Shown: positions 43,746-55,468 of the stretch, piece by piece | How the letters are laid out: each line of letters begins with the position of its first letter | How positions within the stretch are numbered: the first letter of the stretch is position 1 | Source of the DNA: Aphrocallistes beatrix | Lineage: Eukaryota; Porifera; Hexactinellida; Sceptrulophora; Aphrocallistidae | Length of the DNA: 64,000 nucleotides | Direction: 5' to 3' | Assembly (NCBI GenBank): GCA_963281255.1 | Contig: OY725490.1 | Coordinates: 3,720,001-3,784,000, forward strand | Program-made: the position numbers and the translations under genes | The notes under the pieces: model-generated | Told to the model about the DNA's origin: nothing | Seen by the model: only the letters and a program-made list of their open reading frames with translations | Databases searched by the model: none

Positions 43746-44480
43746 ACATAGCCTACTGTATATAAGGCCTCACAGTAACTTGTTGATTTGGGACTAGGGA
43801 TGCGGTAGAAGATGGTTGGACTAATACATGAACTGCCTTAAATCATTAACAAAGCACAATAGAGCTTAAGAATATATTACCATCATATATAAATATGGTG
43901 TCAAAGTACCCATATCCGTTGTTAAAATTTAGATTAGTCAACAAATGGTTGCGAAATAGGTTATATTTGTGACAAATTTGGTGATTTTCAGAGGTTGTTT
44001 AAGGACACTTCTAAGTGTTTTTATTATGAATTTTTTTCATAGAATGCTGTCACATTCCAGTGTTGCTATGGAAACGTGTTTTGTTCAGTTGGGGTTATAT
44101 CTTCAAAACCACGATAGCTAGACATTCAAATGTAATCCCATTTGATAGCGAATATACTACTTTTATTAAGCGATGATATAATTACGACGTCTAGTAAATT
44201 CAATGGTTTACGGGATATTCGACAAATTACCAAATGTGACCAATATGATAAATTGTCTAATAACTCGTAAACCATTGAATTTAGACAAATAAATTATATT
44301 ATCACTTAATAGGAAATAGTATATTCGATTCACATTTGAATGTCTAGCTCTTGTGGTTTTCAAGATACGATCCCAACTGACCAAAACACGAAACCATAGC
44401 AACACTGGAATGTAGCAACATTCGATGAAAAAATTCCAAATTTTTCGTATTTAACCCATTCACATCTCAGTTCTATGCAA
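43746..44480. mobile_element. FB1 copy, truncated, in intron D-E
   Basis: Starts CATAGCCTACTGTATATAAG like copy b and follows it past the centre (AACCATTGAATTTAGACAAA) but is cut off around 44480 within the right arm, so no terminal repeat or duplication on that side. Confidence 0.8.
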
Positions 44481-45417
44481 AAAAAAATGATGCTTTTCCC
44501 TGATTTCTTATCAATAACCCTTCTAAAATGCCAATGTCGATTTTAAGGATTCTGTGCAGGGGCGCTGAGAGTGGGAGGGGGAAAACGAGGTATTTCCCCG
44601 GGGCTATCAACATTACATAATAATTTGACAAAAATTCACAGTTCCGATGTAACTATTGTGAAAAACTAGTTAAACCAAAGGTTGAAACTTTGGTGTAACT
44701 AGGCTTAACCGTGGAGTTTGTCTTCTCTCCTCATCATCATTAATTTATTATATTTTCCTATGCAGTACCAATTTGAGTATTCTTCCAGCACTAAAATACT
44801 ATTACGTATTCTGAAAGCTAAGCTTGGTTAGCAAACCGTGATCTAAATTGTGTGGTGGCATGTAGCAAATCGTGAGATATAGTAAAATAGTATTACGGAC
44901 AGTGGTTCGAAATCGTGAGATAATAGTGAGTAGGTCTATTAGGGCATTAGGATTATGCGATCATTGATCGCTCAATCACGATTGTGATCCTATTTTGAGG
45001 ATCGGCGATCTATTTTTTTGAATGATCAGATGGAAGATCGCGATCTTTTTTGGAAATTTGTATTGTCTTCTCTCCTCACCATCATTAATTTAGTCTATTT
45101 TTTTATGATATTACCAATTTGAGTCTTCTCCCACCATTAAAAGACTATGACACATTCTGATAGTTAAGCTTGATTAGTATTTCGAATTTTAGTTCCGATA
45201 AAAATGATGTGGAACAAAAACGATTAGAAAAATGTTCGAGATCGGGATCGCGTTCCTTTTTGAAATTTTGATCTTGATCGAGATCACCTATCATAATGTC
45301 AGCTAAGTTCGGATCGCAATCGCGATCTTTTTCACAATCGATTAATGCTCTACTAATAATAGCTACAAATATGATCCAATTCAACTTCTATATAATATTG
45401 AAAATACTAATACATAC
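44481..45417. repeat. Intronic; tandem duplication and GATCGCGATC-rich patch
   Basis: 44700-44830 and 45066-45180 are related (GTCTTCTCTCCTCANCATCA, ACCAATTTGAGT, CTAAGCTTG). Between and after them GATCGCGATC/CGATCTTT motifs recur (44955-45060, 45235-45345). A hAT left end (CAGGGGCGCTGAGAG) is at about 44558. No gene; an ORF at 45145-45384 is made of these motifs. Confidence 0.4.
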
Positions 45418-47067
45418 ATAGCCTACTCAATATAAGGCCTGGTATCAAATGTACCATGGATGAAGTAGAGGATGGAATTTAAATTCTTTAAAATTTATCT
45501 GCTTAGCTTAAAAGCTCTTTACTATCAAGCTTCAATTTCCTGATATTATCTTAAATCTAACAATGTAATTAAATTCAACTTTATTAATTTTCAATATCAT
45601 TCAGGACAACAATATTTAGTTTCATCTGTAACAAACTATGTTAAAATAACAGTAAAAATGTTCGTGATAGCTCGCCCTCACCTCTTTCCATCCTCGTATT
45701 CTACTCTCGATCTCTTAGTCTTTGTCAATATTTTGTTTTCAACTCTTTCGTGGGTATGACCTGCGTTTAAAACGTTACTTTCGGGTACAAAATCGACTTT
45801 ATAAGTAGTCGGCTAATGCCTCTCCAGCATCGATTTCATTCAATATCGTACTTTTCGTGCGCGCCAAGCTGTGTGGACTTCTTTTCTCTGGAAACTATTG
45901 TGTTACTGCGATGTCACTCCTCCAAACCGTATTAGACAGAACTGTTTCTACAGTAGAGGGAAGTCTGCCAACCTATCATCAAGAGCTGAATTGAGAATCC
46001 CGAGTTTTCAATATGATTTCAGTATAATTATTTATGAAACAGAGTAATGAGTCCTTTAACTAATATTCCAAGTATTAGAGACCTTGCCACATGTTTTACT
46101 ATGATCTTTTCCCTCCTTATCAGCCTGTTTGCATGTAGATAATCGAAATATACAAGATATCGTAGTCGTCCTCATAGATCATAGAGAGTATATCATCAAT
46201 TGCTATGACTTCACCAGGCACAATCTTCGAGAAGTAAATTCTTTAAGTGGTTTATAAGGGAACCAGTCAACTTGTATCAATACCAAAATGAAATGTACGA
46301 TTCTATAGCATTCTGGATGAGATATCTGTTAGAACACAGAGAAAAGCAGGATTTCCTGTTGACTTGGTACGAGTTGGTATGTAGGATGAGTTGGCATGTG
46401 GTACGGGTTGGCATTTAGTACGAATTGGCGTGTGGTACGAGTTGGCTGGCATTCATTTCCAAGGTATGTTTGAAGGTTTCATTCATTGTCACAGGAGGTA
46501 GGCTTTACTAAACTAGAACATTACTTTTTATTAAAATTTTGAAAAGTGTGAACTCGTAACAGGATCGAAAAGGATTAACCCCCCGGCCCCGGTCCCATCT
46601 CAATGGGCCACTCCATTTTTGAATGAACTGTCCCGTCCCGTTCCAATTGTTTTTCTTCATATTCTTAGAATCATCAATTTGTTCAAATATTAAATCTCCT
46701 CTGACACTGGAACAGGTTCACAATTTACACGATCTGGGGAATAGCCGGAAAGAGAAGTGGATATCGTGAAAATAGATAGTAAAGCAGTTAATAATAAATC
46801 AAAAGATATAATTATAAGTCAAAAAGGTGTATAGAACTGCTTTTTAGTGGGCTAGGGTAAAATATTTATGAAATAAATAATCAAATATTAAAAAGGTGAT
46901 TGAAAGTTTGTGGAGTTTACGAGTATACTTACCATGCAAACTTCATTCAAAATAGTTTTTTTATTTTTTGAGTAATTTTTTTGGGTTAATTTGTTAATTT
47001 TTTAAGGTTTAGTTGTGGGTAATTTTGAGGTTGATACCAGGCCTTATATTGAGTAGGCTATGACATA
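45418..47067. mobile_element. Large element with CATAGCCTACTCAATATAAG ends
   Basis: Inverted termini CATAGCCTACTCAATATAAG + GCCTGGTATCAA and complement. The terminus resembles FB1, but the interior is not a palindrome. Its left 550 bp match 25430-25845. No coding region recognised. Only ACATA is repeated at the outer flanks. Confidence 0.65.
45974..46107. repeat. 130-bp direct repeat, copy 1
   Basis: CCTATCATCAAGAGCTGAAT through GACCTTGCCACATGTTTTAC; second copy at 48688-48816, same orientation, over 95% alike by eye. Confidence 0.8.
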
Positions 47068-47186
47068 CTAAATATATCGACTATCATTTGGGACATTTAG
47101 AAATTTCGCATGTAGGATTCATTTATGGTATTGAGGCACAAGCACTAGTCAGAATTTTGAAGTTGGCAAAAAAATGAGAAGTTGGA

Positions 47187-47408
47187 ATGCGTTTTAGGGA
47201 AGTTCATCCTCAAATGAGAATATTTGGATGTTGGTTCCATTCTACCCAGATAATTTGTGCTAAAACACAAAAACATGGGCTTAAGTTGCAAATTTTATCA
47301 ACATTTAAAATTGCAATGTCTTTTCTGCCTGCGTCTCTCATTGGTTTGGAGAACACTTCTTTGATGAAACTTAACAAACTGAAGACATGCTTTAAAAAGC
47401 GCTGGTAG
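47187..47408 (+). pseudogene. MULE transposase fragment
   Basis: MRFREVHPQMRIFGCWFHST then QIICAKTQKHGLK matches the MULE domain segment xFPxxxxxGCxFHxxQxxxxKxQxxGL. Only this block remains; the catalytic DGTF region upstream is absent. Unrelated in detail to the transposase at 51 kb. Confidence 0.65.
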
Positions 47409-47934
47409 GGCCTGCACTATCATGTAGTAGTTGATGATATTAGTGGAGTATAAGCGAAATTACAGAAGTTACATTTACGGTTATGATTTTGGTCAACGTG
47501 TGTAGTGGTAGGAATTTGGTCAACGGTTTCTAATTTATGTGGATTTACTACATGACATGAAGTTTCATTATTTCGAGAAATTGGAAACTATGTTATTTAA
47601 AAGATCACAACTAATGAGCATGACCATGATCAAACAATCTATACCCGAGGATAAGTTATTAGGGGTTTTCTCAATATTTAAATGAGAATTTTTTAATTTT
47701 AGTGAACTAATTTAATTTGAACTAATTAAAAATTGTTTTATTACTAAAATAAATGGATTGTTGGAGAAAAAGTATTGTCAATCTTTTAAGAACAAAAAAA
47801 TTTACTCCGACACTTATTTGATCTTCACATGCAATACATTTCGTGTTCTTTCATAAACGTTGTCGAATCCTGTATTAATATTAACAACTTGGAAGGATTG
47901 GTCACGGTATGCCATTGATATAAGTTCTTAGTGT

Positions 47935-48260
47935 CTACGATCTATACTTTTTGAGTTATGGCTTAAATATTCAATTTTTGCCTCCATATCAACTGAGGAA
48001 TGCAAAGCATTCCAGTTAAGATTTTCATATTTTTTGGATTAAGGCCTATTGTTGTTATATAAAAAAATCAAGCATTAGAAATGCAGATAACGATGTTTAA
48101 AATGAGCTAGGAGAGCAAAAATTTCCGCTCTTAAAAAGAGCCTATTGCGCAATCACTGATGGCATATCAACTTTTGGACAGCTGAGTTGCATACTCTGAT
48201 CTGATGTTGTACTATATAGTTATAATACCATATACGGCCGTGTATTAAGTAGGCCATGGG
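47935..48260. mobile_element. FB2 fragment (one arm)
   Basis: CGATCTATACTTTTTGAGTT through AGCCTATTGCGCAATCACTG to TACGGCCGTGTATTAAGTAG + GCCATG. Right arm and terminus only. Confidence 0.75.
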
Positions 48261-48485
48261 TCAATCATAAAGGGGTCATTTTCTGAGCGAAAATGTTAAA
48301 ATAAAATGCTTCAAAACCTGAAATTGACACTCAGCGCATAAGAATACCCCTCTTGTACACCCAGATTATATTTCTGAACCTTGTCAGTTGTTCCAAACAT
48401 CTTGACAAACAAACACAACAAATGAGTTTTAATTACTGGATAGTACGTATTCTTAAGAAGAAATAGAAAGGAAAATCAAAAATAC

Positions 48486-48591
48486 CTCTTTGTTCAATTC
48501 TTTGAATCTTTCGATAAAATAATTATTATCACCAGTTAGAGATTTATCCTTCATTAAATGATCTGATCTTGATCTCGACTTGCTTTTACGC
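48486..48591 (-). CDS. Coiled-coil gene, exon D (106 nt)
   Basis: Acceptor TTTTTTTCATAAG|G, donor GAG|GTATTT. Encodes RKSKSRSRSDHLMKDKSLTG then DNNYFIERFKELNKE: a basic Arg/Ser patch, then a short amphipathic helix. Phase 2 in, phase 0 out. Confidence 0.6.
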
Positions 48592-48687
48592 CTTATGAAA
48601 AAAATTAAATGACAATACAAATATTTTAAAATACTACTACCCTTTACAAGCTTAAATTGTAATGATCAGGGTATTGAGATATATGCC

Positions 48688-48816
48688 TATCATCAAGAGC
48701 TGAATTGAGAATCCCGAGTTTTCAATATTATTTCAGTATAATTATTTATGAAACAGAGTAATGAGTCCTTTAACTATATTCCAAGTATTAGAGACCTTGC
48801 CACATGTTTTACTATT
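48688..48816. repeat. 130-bp direct repeat, copy 2
   Basis: Same sequence as 45974-46107, lying just upstream (gene sense) of exon D. Confidence 0.8.
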
Positions 48817-48959
48817 ATTGCGTCAAAATTAAGGATGTGTGGAAGCACACTCCCATCCCGTATGTGGTGAACTTTTTAATTTAATCTTTTTTTATTTCAT
48901 TTAAGTCGAAATATTACTACTAGGAGCAACAAAGTTTGAATTATTAGTATTTTTAAAAT

Positions 48960-49290
48960 ACAGTGAAATCGGTCTAAAACGGCCTACCAAGGGGCTGGCC
49001 AAAAAGGACCGTTATGTACAGGTATTACCAGCATATATAAATATAGTGTCAGTACTCATATCCGTTGTTAAAATTTAGATTAGTCATCATATGATTGCGC
49101 AATAGGTCATATTTGTGACAAATTTAGTGATTTTCAGAGGCCGTTTAAGGGCACTCCTAAGTGTTTTTATACAAAGTTTTTCGCATAGAACTGAGATATG
49201 AATGAGTTAATACGAAAAAAGGATTTTTTTCATGGAATCTTGCTACATTCCAGTGTTGCTATAGAAACGTGTTTTGGTCTATATAATTTT
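48960..49290. mobile_element. pogo-type end fused to an FB1 fragment
   Basis: CAGTGAAATCGGTCTAAAAC at 48961 is a lone pogo-like terminus. From 49020 GTATTACCAGCATATATAAA to GTTGCTATAGAAACGTG is part of one FB1 arm. Confidence 0.6.
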
Positions 49291-49345
49291 AAAATATATT
49301 TTTTGCAAGGGTAACTTCAGCTAACTAAACGTAATATTAACTTAC

Positions 49346-49416
49346 CAATAATTTTGTATTAATTTTACTGCTTGTAACCTCACTTGATCTGTTTTCCATG
49401 TATTAATCTCTGATAG
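49346..49416 (-). CDS. Coiled-coil gene, exon C (71 nt)
   Basis: Acceptor GCATTCTTTAG|C, donor TTG|GTAAGT (consensus). Encodes LSEINTWKTDQVRLQAVKLI + QNY(W). Phase 0 in, phase 2 out; the split Trp codon is completed by the first base of exon D. No repeat family overlaps it. Confidence 0.6.
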
Positions 49417-50612
49417 CTAAAGAATGCAGTCCTTTACTTGATATTGTAAATATAGCAAAAAATATTGATAGTTAGTTACGTGCAGCCAGAAGTTTCTGAA
49501 AAGATATGATAAATTAAAATGCATACTCTACTTTATTTATGTTCCATCACAAATTGTAACTTTTAACTGTATTATGGTAAACTCAAATAATTATTAAATT
49601 TCCCTAAAAACGTTACATAAAGCACTGATTCCCATGTGGCATTTCTCCGCGATATTAATTTGGCGACTATATATACAATGTATTGCGGCCAACATAAACC
49701 TTAGAAATGAGTGCCTCCCGACTTGGGGATGACACCTTGTTTACATCTGGTCATTGGAACAAAAAGGCACATTTCCGGGGCCCCAGGGTTCTAAACCAGG
49801 TAGTTCACCCATCTACTACCCTGGTTTGGATAGTCTATTTTTGTGTTTGCCTTTTACAGTATATTATATGAGCACAATTGCAAGACAAAACCATCATGTT
49901 AAGGTTAACATCGGTAAAATGGACAAATTTTCAATATTCAAAAAGCTTCGTTTTGTTCTAAAACTCAAAGTACAATTATCTCTGATGTAAACACAGCATG
50001 ATCGTGTTAATGTTGATCAAGATGCACAATGTACCTTAACTAAACATTCGGTAAATATATCGATTTTGAAAATTTCAGTAAATCCCTTATTTTGGACAAG
50101 GAACATAAACCTTCCTATCCTCAACATAGAAACCCAAAGCCCCCGGAGATGGCTTTTGAGGTGTCAAAATAGTCAATGGAGCACCAACTTACAAAGGGGA
50201 CTTTTTAGCTCTATATCTGAAAATCTTTAGAAAGGTTCAATCTAGTTGTATCGTTTCATGCTTTTATGATGAAATGCACAATTCTTTCACATATAGCCCT
50301 CACTATTCAGTGTTAAGTAACATACCTTAAACATAGATGCCACAACACTAATATGTGAATGTTAAAATGAGCGTAATTGGTAAATGAACCATAAAGAATT
50401 GTTCATGAATTTCGACCGTATTCTCAGTACTAACATAATATCATATGATACAAGTATTATAAAATTTCAATTGATATAACTCGTTAGGTAACGCAACAGT
50501 AAACCTTCTCCCCCTTATGCCATGTTTCAATCACGTGGACTCCTTTTCAATAACCATAATATAAAGTGCGGATCTCCTGATATAGTCTATGGACCCTAGG
50601 TTGAGACGGATA
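49417..50612. other. Intronic sequence before the MULE
   Basis: AT-rich, no repeat family clearly recognised apart from a small inverted patch CCAGGGTTCTAAACCAGGTA / CTACCCTGGTTTGG at 49788-49830. No gene. Confidence 0.3.
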
Positions 50613-50989
50613 CCGACATTTCGCTACACGACCTTTCGATACATACAATTCGCTACACGACAATTCGCAACTAATTTGATTGACTAATTATCATGGAGAT
50701 AATAAAATACATCATATGATTAATTTAATAGTAGCATTAAATTTAAAAATTAAAAAAAATCATGACAAATAAGCTATCACAGATTGAAATTAGAATTCTC
50801 ATCCCGTCAAATACTTTCTAGAACTTGCATTGTAATGAAATAATCAGCAGATATTTACAGGTTTCTCGTAGACAAGTTGTCAGCTGTTTTAATTCCAATG
50901 AAATAAATATCAGTATGTAAATATTTTACTCAATTTATATTTTACGAACATTTTGATCTGGTGCACTTTGGAAATTAATTAATGACTGA

Positions 50990-52209
50990 AGATCCTCCTG
51001 ATCAGCAATCTTGCAGAGGAGGAGAGAAACTCATTGAGGAGGCTATTTATATGACAAACAGAGGAGAGTGTGAGATGTGAAGCACTGGCAATGCGTAAAG
51101 AGAGGAGTTTGCAAAGCAAGGGTTCTTACGAAGGGTATGGAGATAGTCAGACGAGAGAGAACGAGTGCTAGCTGTTCCAATACAACCAACTACCCTTGAG
51201 GAGCTCAACCTTCCACCTGAGTACCAGCAGACAGCGAAGGAAGAGCAATTCCTGCTCTACGACTCTGGTCCGGAGCCGCAGAGAATTCTCATCTTTGGTA
51301 CACAGCGTAACCTGGATATGTTGCAAGCATCCCAGTGCTGGCTTGCTGATGGCACCTTTAAGACAGCTCCTAACCTCTTTGCCCAAGTGTATGTGTTGCA
51401 TGCACTCCGAAGAAGGCCGGAACCCCTAAAGGATGGCCATCTGTTACCTAGCCTGTTCATTCTCCTACCTAATAAAACCCAAGCTACCTACACACGGATG
51501 TGGCAACAGATCCAGTTACTCTGTCCTAATGCTCAACCATCTCTGATGCTTATGGACTTTGAGAAGGCTGCCATTAACAGTTTCCAGCAGGTGTGGCCTG
51601 CTACACAGGTGAAGTGCTGCTTCTTTCACCTCACACAGAATATCTGGCGCAAAGTACGAGTACAAGCTGAAGGACTGCAAGCTGCTTACAACCAATATGA
51701 GGAACTAGCCCTGCACATACGCCTGTTGCCAGCACTCGCCTTTGCTTCACACTTTGATGTACTCGAGGTGTTTGGTGATGTAGTACAGGAACTTCCAATG
51801 CCCCAAGCCACTGGTCTCGTTCTATACTTTGAGAAAACCTATGTCGGGCGCAAACTCCCTGGTGGTACCTACCAGGATCCCTTGTTCCCAATTGAGATGT
51901 GGAACTATCACTACGACACGGCGTTTGGGTTACCTCGTACAACCAATGCAGTTGAAGCATGGCACCGCTCTTTCAATGCTACTGTTGGCTGTCACCATCC
52001 AAATATTTGGTAGTTTATCACTGCCTTGAAGCGAGAACAGGGACTTGTGGAAGTAAGCTAAGTTCATTGCTGGTACTAATCCTCCTAAACGTAGGAAAAA
52101 CCAGGCTACCGAGGAAGCCTTGAAGCAACTGGTTACCAGCTATGTGTGGCGCCCAACCATGGAATTCTTACGAGGTGTAGCACACCATTTTAATTTAGAG
52201 GCAGATTAA
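50990..52209 (+). pseudogene. MULE transposase (FLYWCH-type) pseudogene
   Basis: 51064-51160 shows the tail of an FLYWCH zinc finger (WQCVKRGVCKARVLTKGMEI). 51165-52013 is one open frame holding the MULE domain: CWLADGTFKTAPNLFAQVYV (first catalytic Asp), LMLMDFEKAAINSFQQVWP (second), KCCFFHLTQNIWRKVRVQAE (CxxH block), YFEKTYVG, and TTNAVEAWHRSFNATVGCHH (third conserved acidic residue). A TAG at 52011-52013 and one frameshift near 52040 separate the C-terminus KFIAGTNPPKRRKNQATEEA ... HHFNLEAD, ending TAA 52209. The catalytic core is intact, so decay is recent relative to neighbours. Confidence 0.88.
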
Positions 52210-52429
52210 ATAAAATACTATACGTAGTAGAGAGAAACTATGTATTCTGTATTATTACTTTTAATTATCCCGTCCCATTTGTAACTCATCTATTATCTAT
52301 TGAGATAATTTAAAGTGTCTCGTTTTTCCATGAAATTCCTCAATTATGTCCCCTTTATGCACCTGATAATACTTTTCAAATGGGTCCCCCGATTTTCCAA
52401 CAAAATTCGACACTGCCCCGGTGTAACAG

Positions 52430-53236
52430 CCCAGATTATACGCTCGTCCTCGAATATACCCGGATATAATCTGTCCTAGCCCAGATTATACCCGGGTATA
52501 TTCTGTCCTAGCCTAGATTATACCCCCGGATATGAAGCGGGCTAGCCCAGAATATTATCCTTGTCTTCGTAATATCAAATAAACAAGCGCGCTTAGCTTG
52601 CTTGCGCTGCACGGCTGGCGGACACTTTGTGTCCGCCGGAGGCGCCCTGTGGACGCCTGAGGTCACATTGATTAATTATAAGGGAGATAACATCTCTAAA
52701 TACGTCTGTCTTACTGTTATGATCGATGTTGCACGAAAAATCACCAAATTTGTCAATTTTTAAAATTTTTGATGAGTAATGATGACGTCATAACAAAGTG
52801 ATGAGTCATCATTTTTTATGATAGTTGCATCATATGTGAGATATATTAATATACACATTCTATTAAAATTTCAGCCTTCTATCACTTAAAATGGCTGAGT
52901 TATGGTCGAAAAACTTATAAAAAGGTGATAATGACGTCATAATTCCATGATGAGTCGACATTTTCGTCTGAGCTCAGAACTTAGTGGAGCCATAGCCAAA
53001 ATACTCCCACATGCCAAAAATAAGCTTTCAGGGTTGGGGGCATAATCAGGACTGTTTATATCGGGTATTTCTGTCCTAGCCCAGAATGCACACCACGGGG
53101 TGTATTCTGAGCTAGCCCACTTCATACCCGGGTATAATCTGGCCTAGCCCATAATATACCCAGGGGGTATAATCTGGCATAGCTCATAATATGCCCGGGT
53201 ATATTTTAATGGGGGTATATTCTGGGCTGCTACACC
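52430..53236. mobile_element. Foldback with CCCGGGTATA tandem repeats, hosting Rep1 copy 15
   Basis: Ends GGTGTAACAGCCCAGATTAT and ...TTCTGGGCTGCTACACC. The arms repeat CTAGCCCAGATTATACCCGG and variants. Interrupted in the middle by Rep1. Confidence 0.75.
52584..53029 (-). repeat. Rep1 copy 15
   Basis: CAAGCGCGCTTAGCTTGC, GGCGGACAC / GTGTCCGCC, GGCGCCCTGTGGACGCC; TGATGACGTCATAA and AATGACGTCATAATTCC present. Cut within the AAAAATAAGCTTTC region; not flanked by TA repeats. Confidence 0.85.
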
Positions 53237-54563
53237 TGTATTCGGAAGTGCACCGTATTATAATTTTTAGCAGCACATAATCCACATGGTTTCTTCAAAT
53301 AAATCCTTGCTACGTAAACTCCTTTGGTGACATTATCGAAACGTAAGGTTCCCTGTCATATTAATTTTGACGTCCTCAATCCCATCAGTAAACCTAAACT
53401 CAGATAGAAGTACTCAACTTGTTGGGATGAAGCCACTGACATCGAAATGATGATTAAAAAATTTCATAAATTAACAATGTAGAATGGAAGAGAAGTGTAT
53501 TATGCTCGTATAAGAACATTGTTTATACTAAAATTATACGCTTGCATAGAATTGATACAAATGTCGGTCGACAGACCGATAATGCAGCTCCAGGAAGTGA
53601 CTCGATGGAACATGAAATGTAAATATCGCAATACATCGGGAAATACTCATTTTAGGGCATCCTAAGTGTGAAATTTGGAGTCTACATATTTAATACCCTA
53701 TAATAGCCGTTGAGAGCTCGCTTTTAGCTTAAAATAAGAATTTTTCAAAAGGTGTGAAAATATGTAAATATACATATGCTAATAACTCATAAAATATTCA
53801 CATTATTACTAATAAAATGTGAAAATCGGATTCCACATATTAAACTGCCCTAGATTAGCCGTTGAGAACTCGCTTTTAACTCAAAATGAATTTTTTCAAA
53901 AGGTGTGAAAATATGTATATATCAATATGTTAATAACCCATAAAATTTTCATATTATTACTTTCAAAGCGCGAAAATCGGTCCTACATGGTGAAATACCC
54001 TACATTAGTCGTTGAAATCTTACTTATATCTTTAAACAAAGCTTTGCAGTGGTGGTGTTAAAATATGAATATATACTTATAAAAACCGGAAGTGATGATA
54101 TTTTGCGAAAAAATGTTGACGGTGCACATCTACACCATAATGAGATTCTACATGCGAAATTTGGTAAAAATTGGACTGTTAGATTTCGCAGTAGCGTGCG
54201 TACGGACATACATAGATACATACGGACGGACGAGATACTCCGTCCATGCCATAAGGGCATCTCCCTATAGGAACTGCACTAAAAATGAATCTAGTGTAGC
54301 ATAATATGTTACTTAAAGTAGGGAGAAACCTAGTAAATTTCAGCAGATTTCCGAAATTACAAATCATGGTCATGAAGCTATCTTACAAGTATTTGAGAGA
54401 GATGAGAATTCACATTCCATTGTTCAGATACTATTAATTACGGTATACGTACTTCTAAACATCTAAATATGTCAAAACTGATGTTTTGAGATCTTTTAAT
54501 TATCGTCTTGGCACAAAAACGTTATGTTTTCATTGTACGTATATTAGATGTTAGAAAATTAGC
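53237..54563. other. Non-coding right part of the MULE
   Basis: Three related direct units at about 53650-53760, 53820-53930 and 53935-54030 (GCCGTTGAGAACTCGCTTTT, AAGGTGTGAAAATATGTA). 54045-54300 resembles 3430-3670. No intact gene. Confidence 0.4.
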
Positions 54564-54611
54564 CAATCAAATTAGTAGCAAATTGTCGTATAGCGAAATG
54601 TCGTGTAGCGA

Positions 54612-54780
54612 AATGTCGGACTTCCTTTCATTAATTGCGAAATTAACCTAAGCATCCATAGTTTAGTGATGGTAATCTATATTAGGCACCCTGCGGGTGC
54701 CTAATCCTGATATGACGTGTTAGCAGCGAAGTGTGCCTGTAATTTAGAATCTTGAATATATCACAAATAATAGAACTTGC
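54612..54780. other. Intron B-C remainder next to exon B
   Basis: Small hairpin GGCACCCTGCGGGTGCC at 54687-54703. Nothing else. Confidence 0.35.
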
Positions 54781-54835
54781 CTCCTTTTTCATATTTGATA
54801 TTATTTCTGATTGGTCAGCAACAAGTACTTCAAGT
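54781..54835 (-). CDS. Coiled-coil gene, exon B (55 nt, GC donor)
   Basis: Acceptor CAATAATTTAG|A, donor GAG|GCAAGT, a GC-AG intron like PIBF1 intron 2. Encodes (R)LEVLVADQSEIISNMKKE; hydrophobics at 3-4 spacing continue those of exon A. Phase 2 in, phase 0 out. The following intron (49417-54780) contains the 4-kb MULE element. Confidence 0.55.
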
Positions 54836-55091
54836 CTAAATTATTGTATATAATGAATTAATAACATGTAAGTGGTATGAGACCCAACTTACAAACCACA
54901 AGGAAGATTATAAAAAGTGGGCCGACAATGCAGCACAAGTAACCTCAACTAGATTTGTGAAATTATGTACAAGTATAATGTTGTTGTTATTATACTTTAT
55001 ACGTTATCGATTTTTAATATGTAAGTTTTGAGTACTAGTTTGATGTCTAATGGATTCTGTAATATTCGTGAATTAACATTTTGAACCAAAC

Positions 55092-55468
55092 CTTTTAAAC
55101 CTGCTCTCTAGTATTTCACTGGATATAGACGCATTAGTCAACTCAGTTTGAATCTCTTTACTGCATTTAATATCACATTTATTTTGTAATTTATCATCAG
55201 AAATGTTGCAAGAATCTTGTTCAATAGACATTCTCATCTCAATCTTGTACTTGTCTGAGGAATCAGTCATTTTTTCACAACTTTGTCCAACTCTCTTATT
55301 CTTGTATGTTGCTAAGAGAGCTTTCATCGGGATAACTGGAAGAGATAAAGACTCGGGTTGCTTGTTAAATACAGAAGGAATCTGAAAGTTTTCGTTACAT
55401 TTTTGTCTACAAAAAGGATTCATACTTGATTCCTCGACACATTCGTCAGAAAGATCTTTCTCACCCAT
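55092..55468 (-). CDS. Unrecognised coiled-coil gene, exon A (start)
   Basis: I do not recognise this gene. I assembled it from this ORF plus five small downstream exons that splice in frame. ATG at 55468, preceded in frame by TAG TAA, so the start is well bounded unless an upstream exon splices in. It begins MGEKDLSDECVEESSMNPFC; residues 1-100 are polar and Cys/Ser-rich. KEIQTELTNASISSEILESR begins a coiled coil. The donor is proposed at AAAAG|GTTTGG (phase 2), which keeps the heptad hydrophobics in register into exon B. GTTTAA nine bases earlier is also in phase. Unspliced, the frame stops at 55073. Full predicted protein about 245 residues, probably a cytoskeletal or centrosomal type by composition (weak inference). 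Confidence 0.55.

Larger units (their letters stand above)
50613..54611 (+). mobile_element. Phantom-like MULE transposon (about 4 kb) inside intron B-C
   Basis: Inverted ends CCGACATTTCGCTACACGAC (left) and its complement at 54592-54611, continuing with ACAATTCGC / GCAAATTGTCG and CTAATTTGATTG / CAATCAAATTAG for about 75 bp. Carries a degenerate transposase (50990-52209) and is interrupted by the foldback 52430-53236. No 9-bp target duplication was found at these exact limits, so the true ends may be a few bases out. Confidence 0.75.

Noticed and set aside
45145..45384. 79-codon minus ORF rich in DPDLDQD
   Set aside because: Encoded by repeated GATCGCGATC-type motifs; low complexity, likely non-coding.
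50613..54611. 9-bp target duplication for the MULE
   Set aside because: Immediate flanks (AGACGGATA and ACTTCCTTT) do not match, so I did not claim one.
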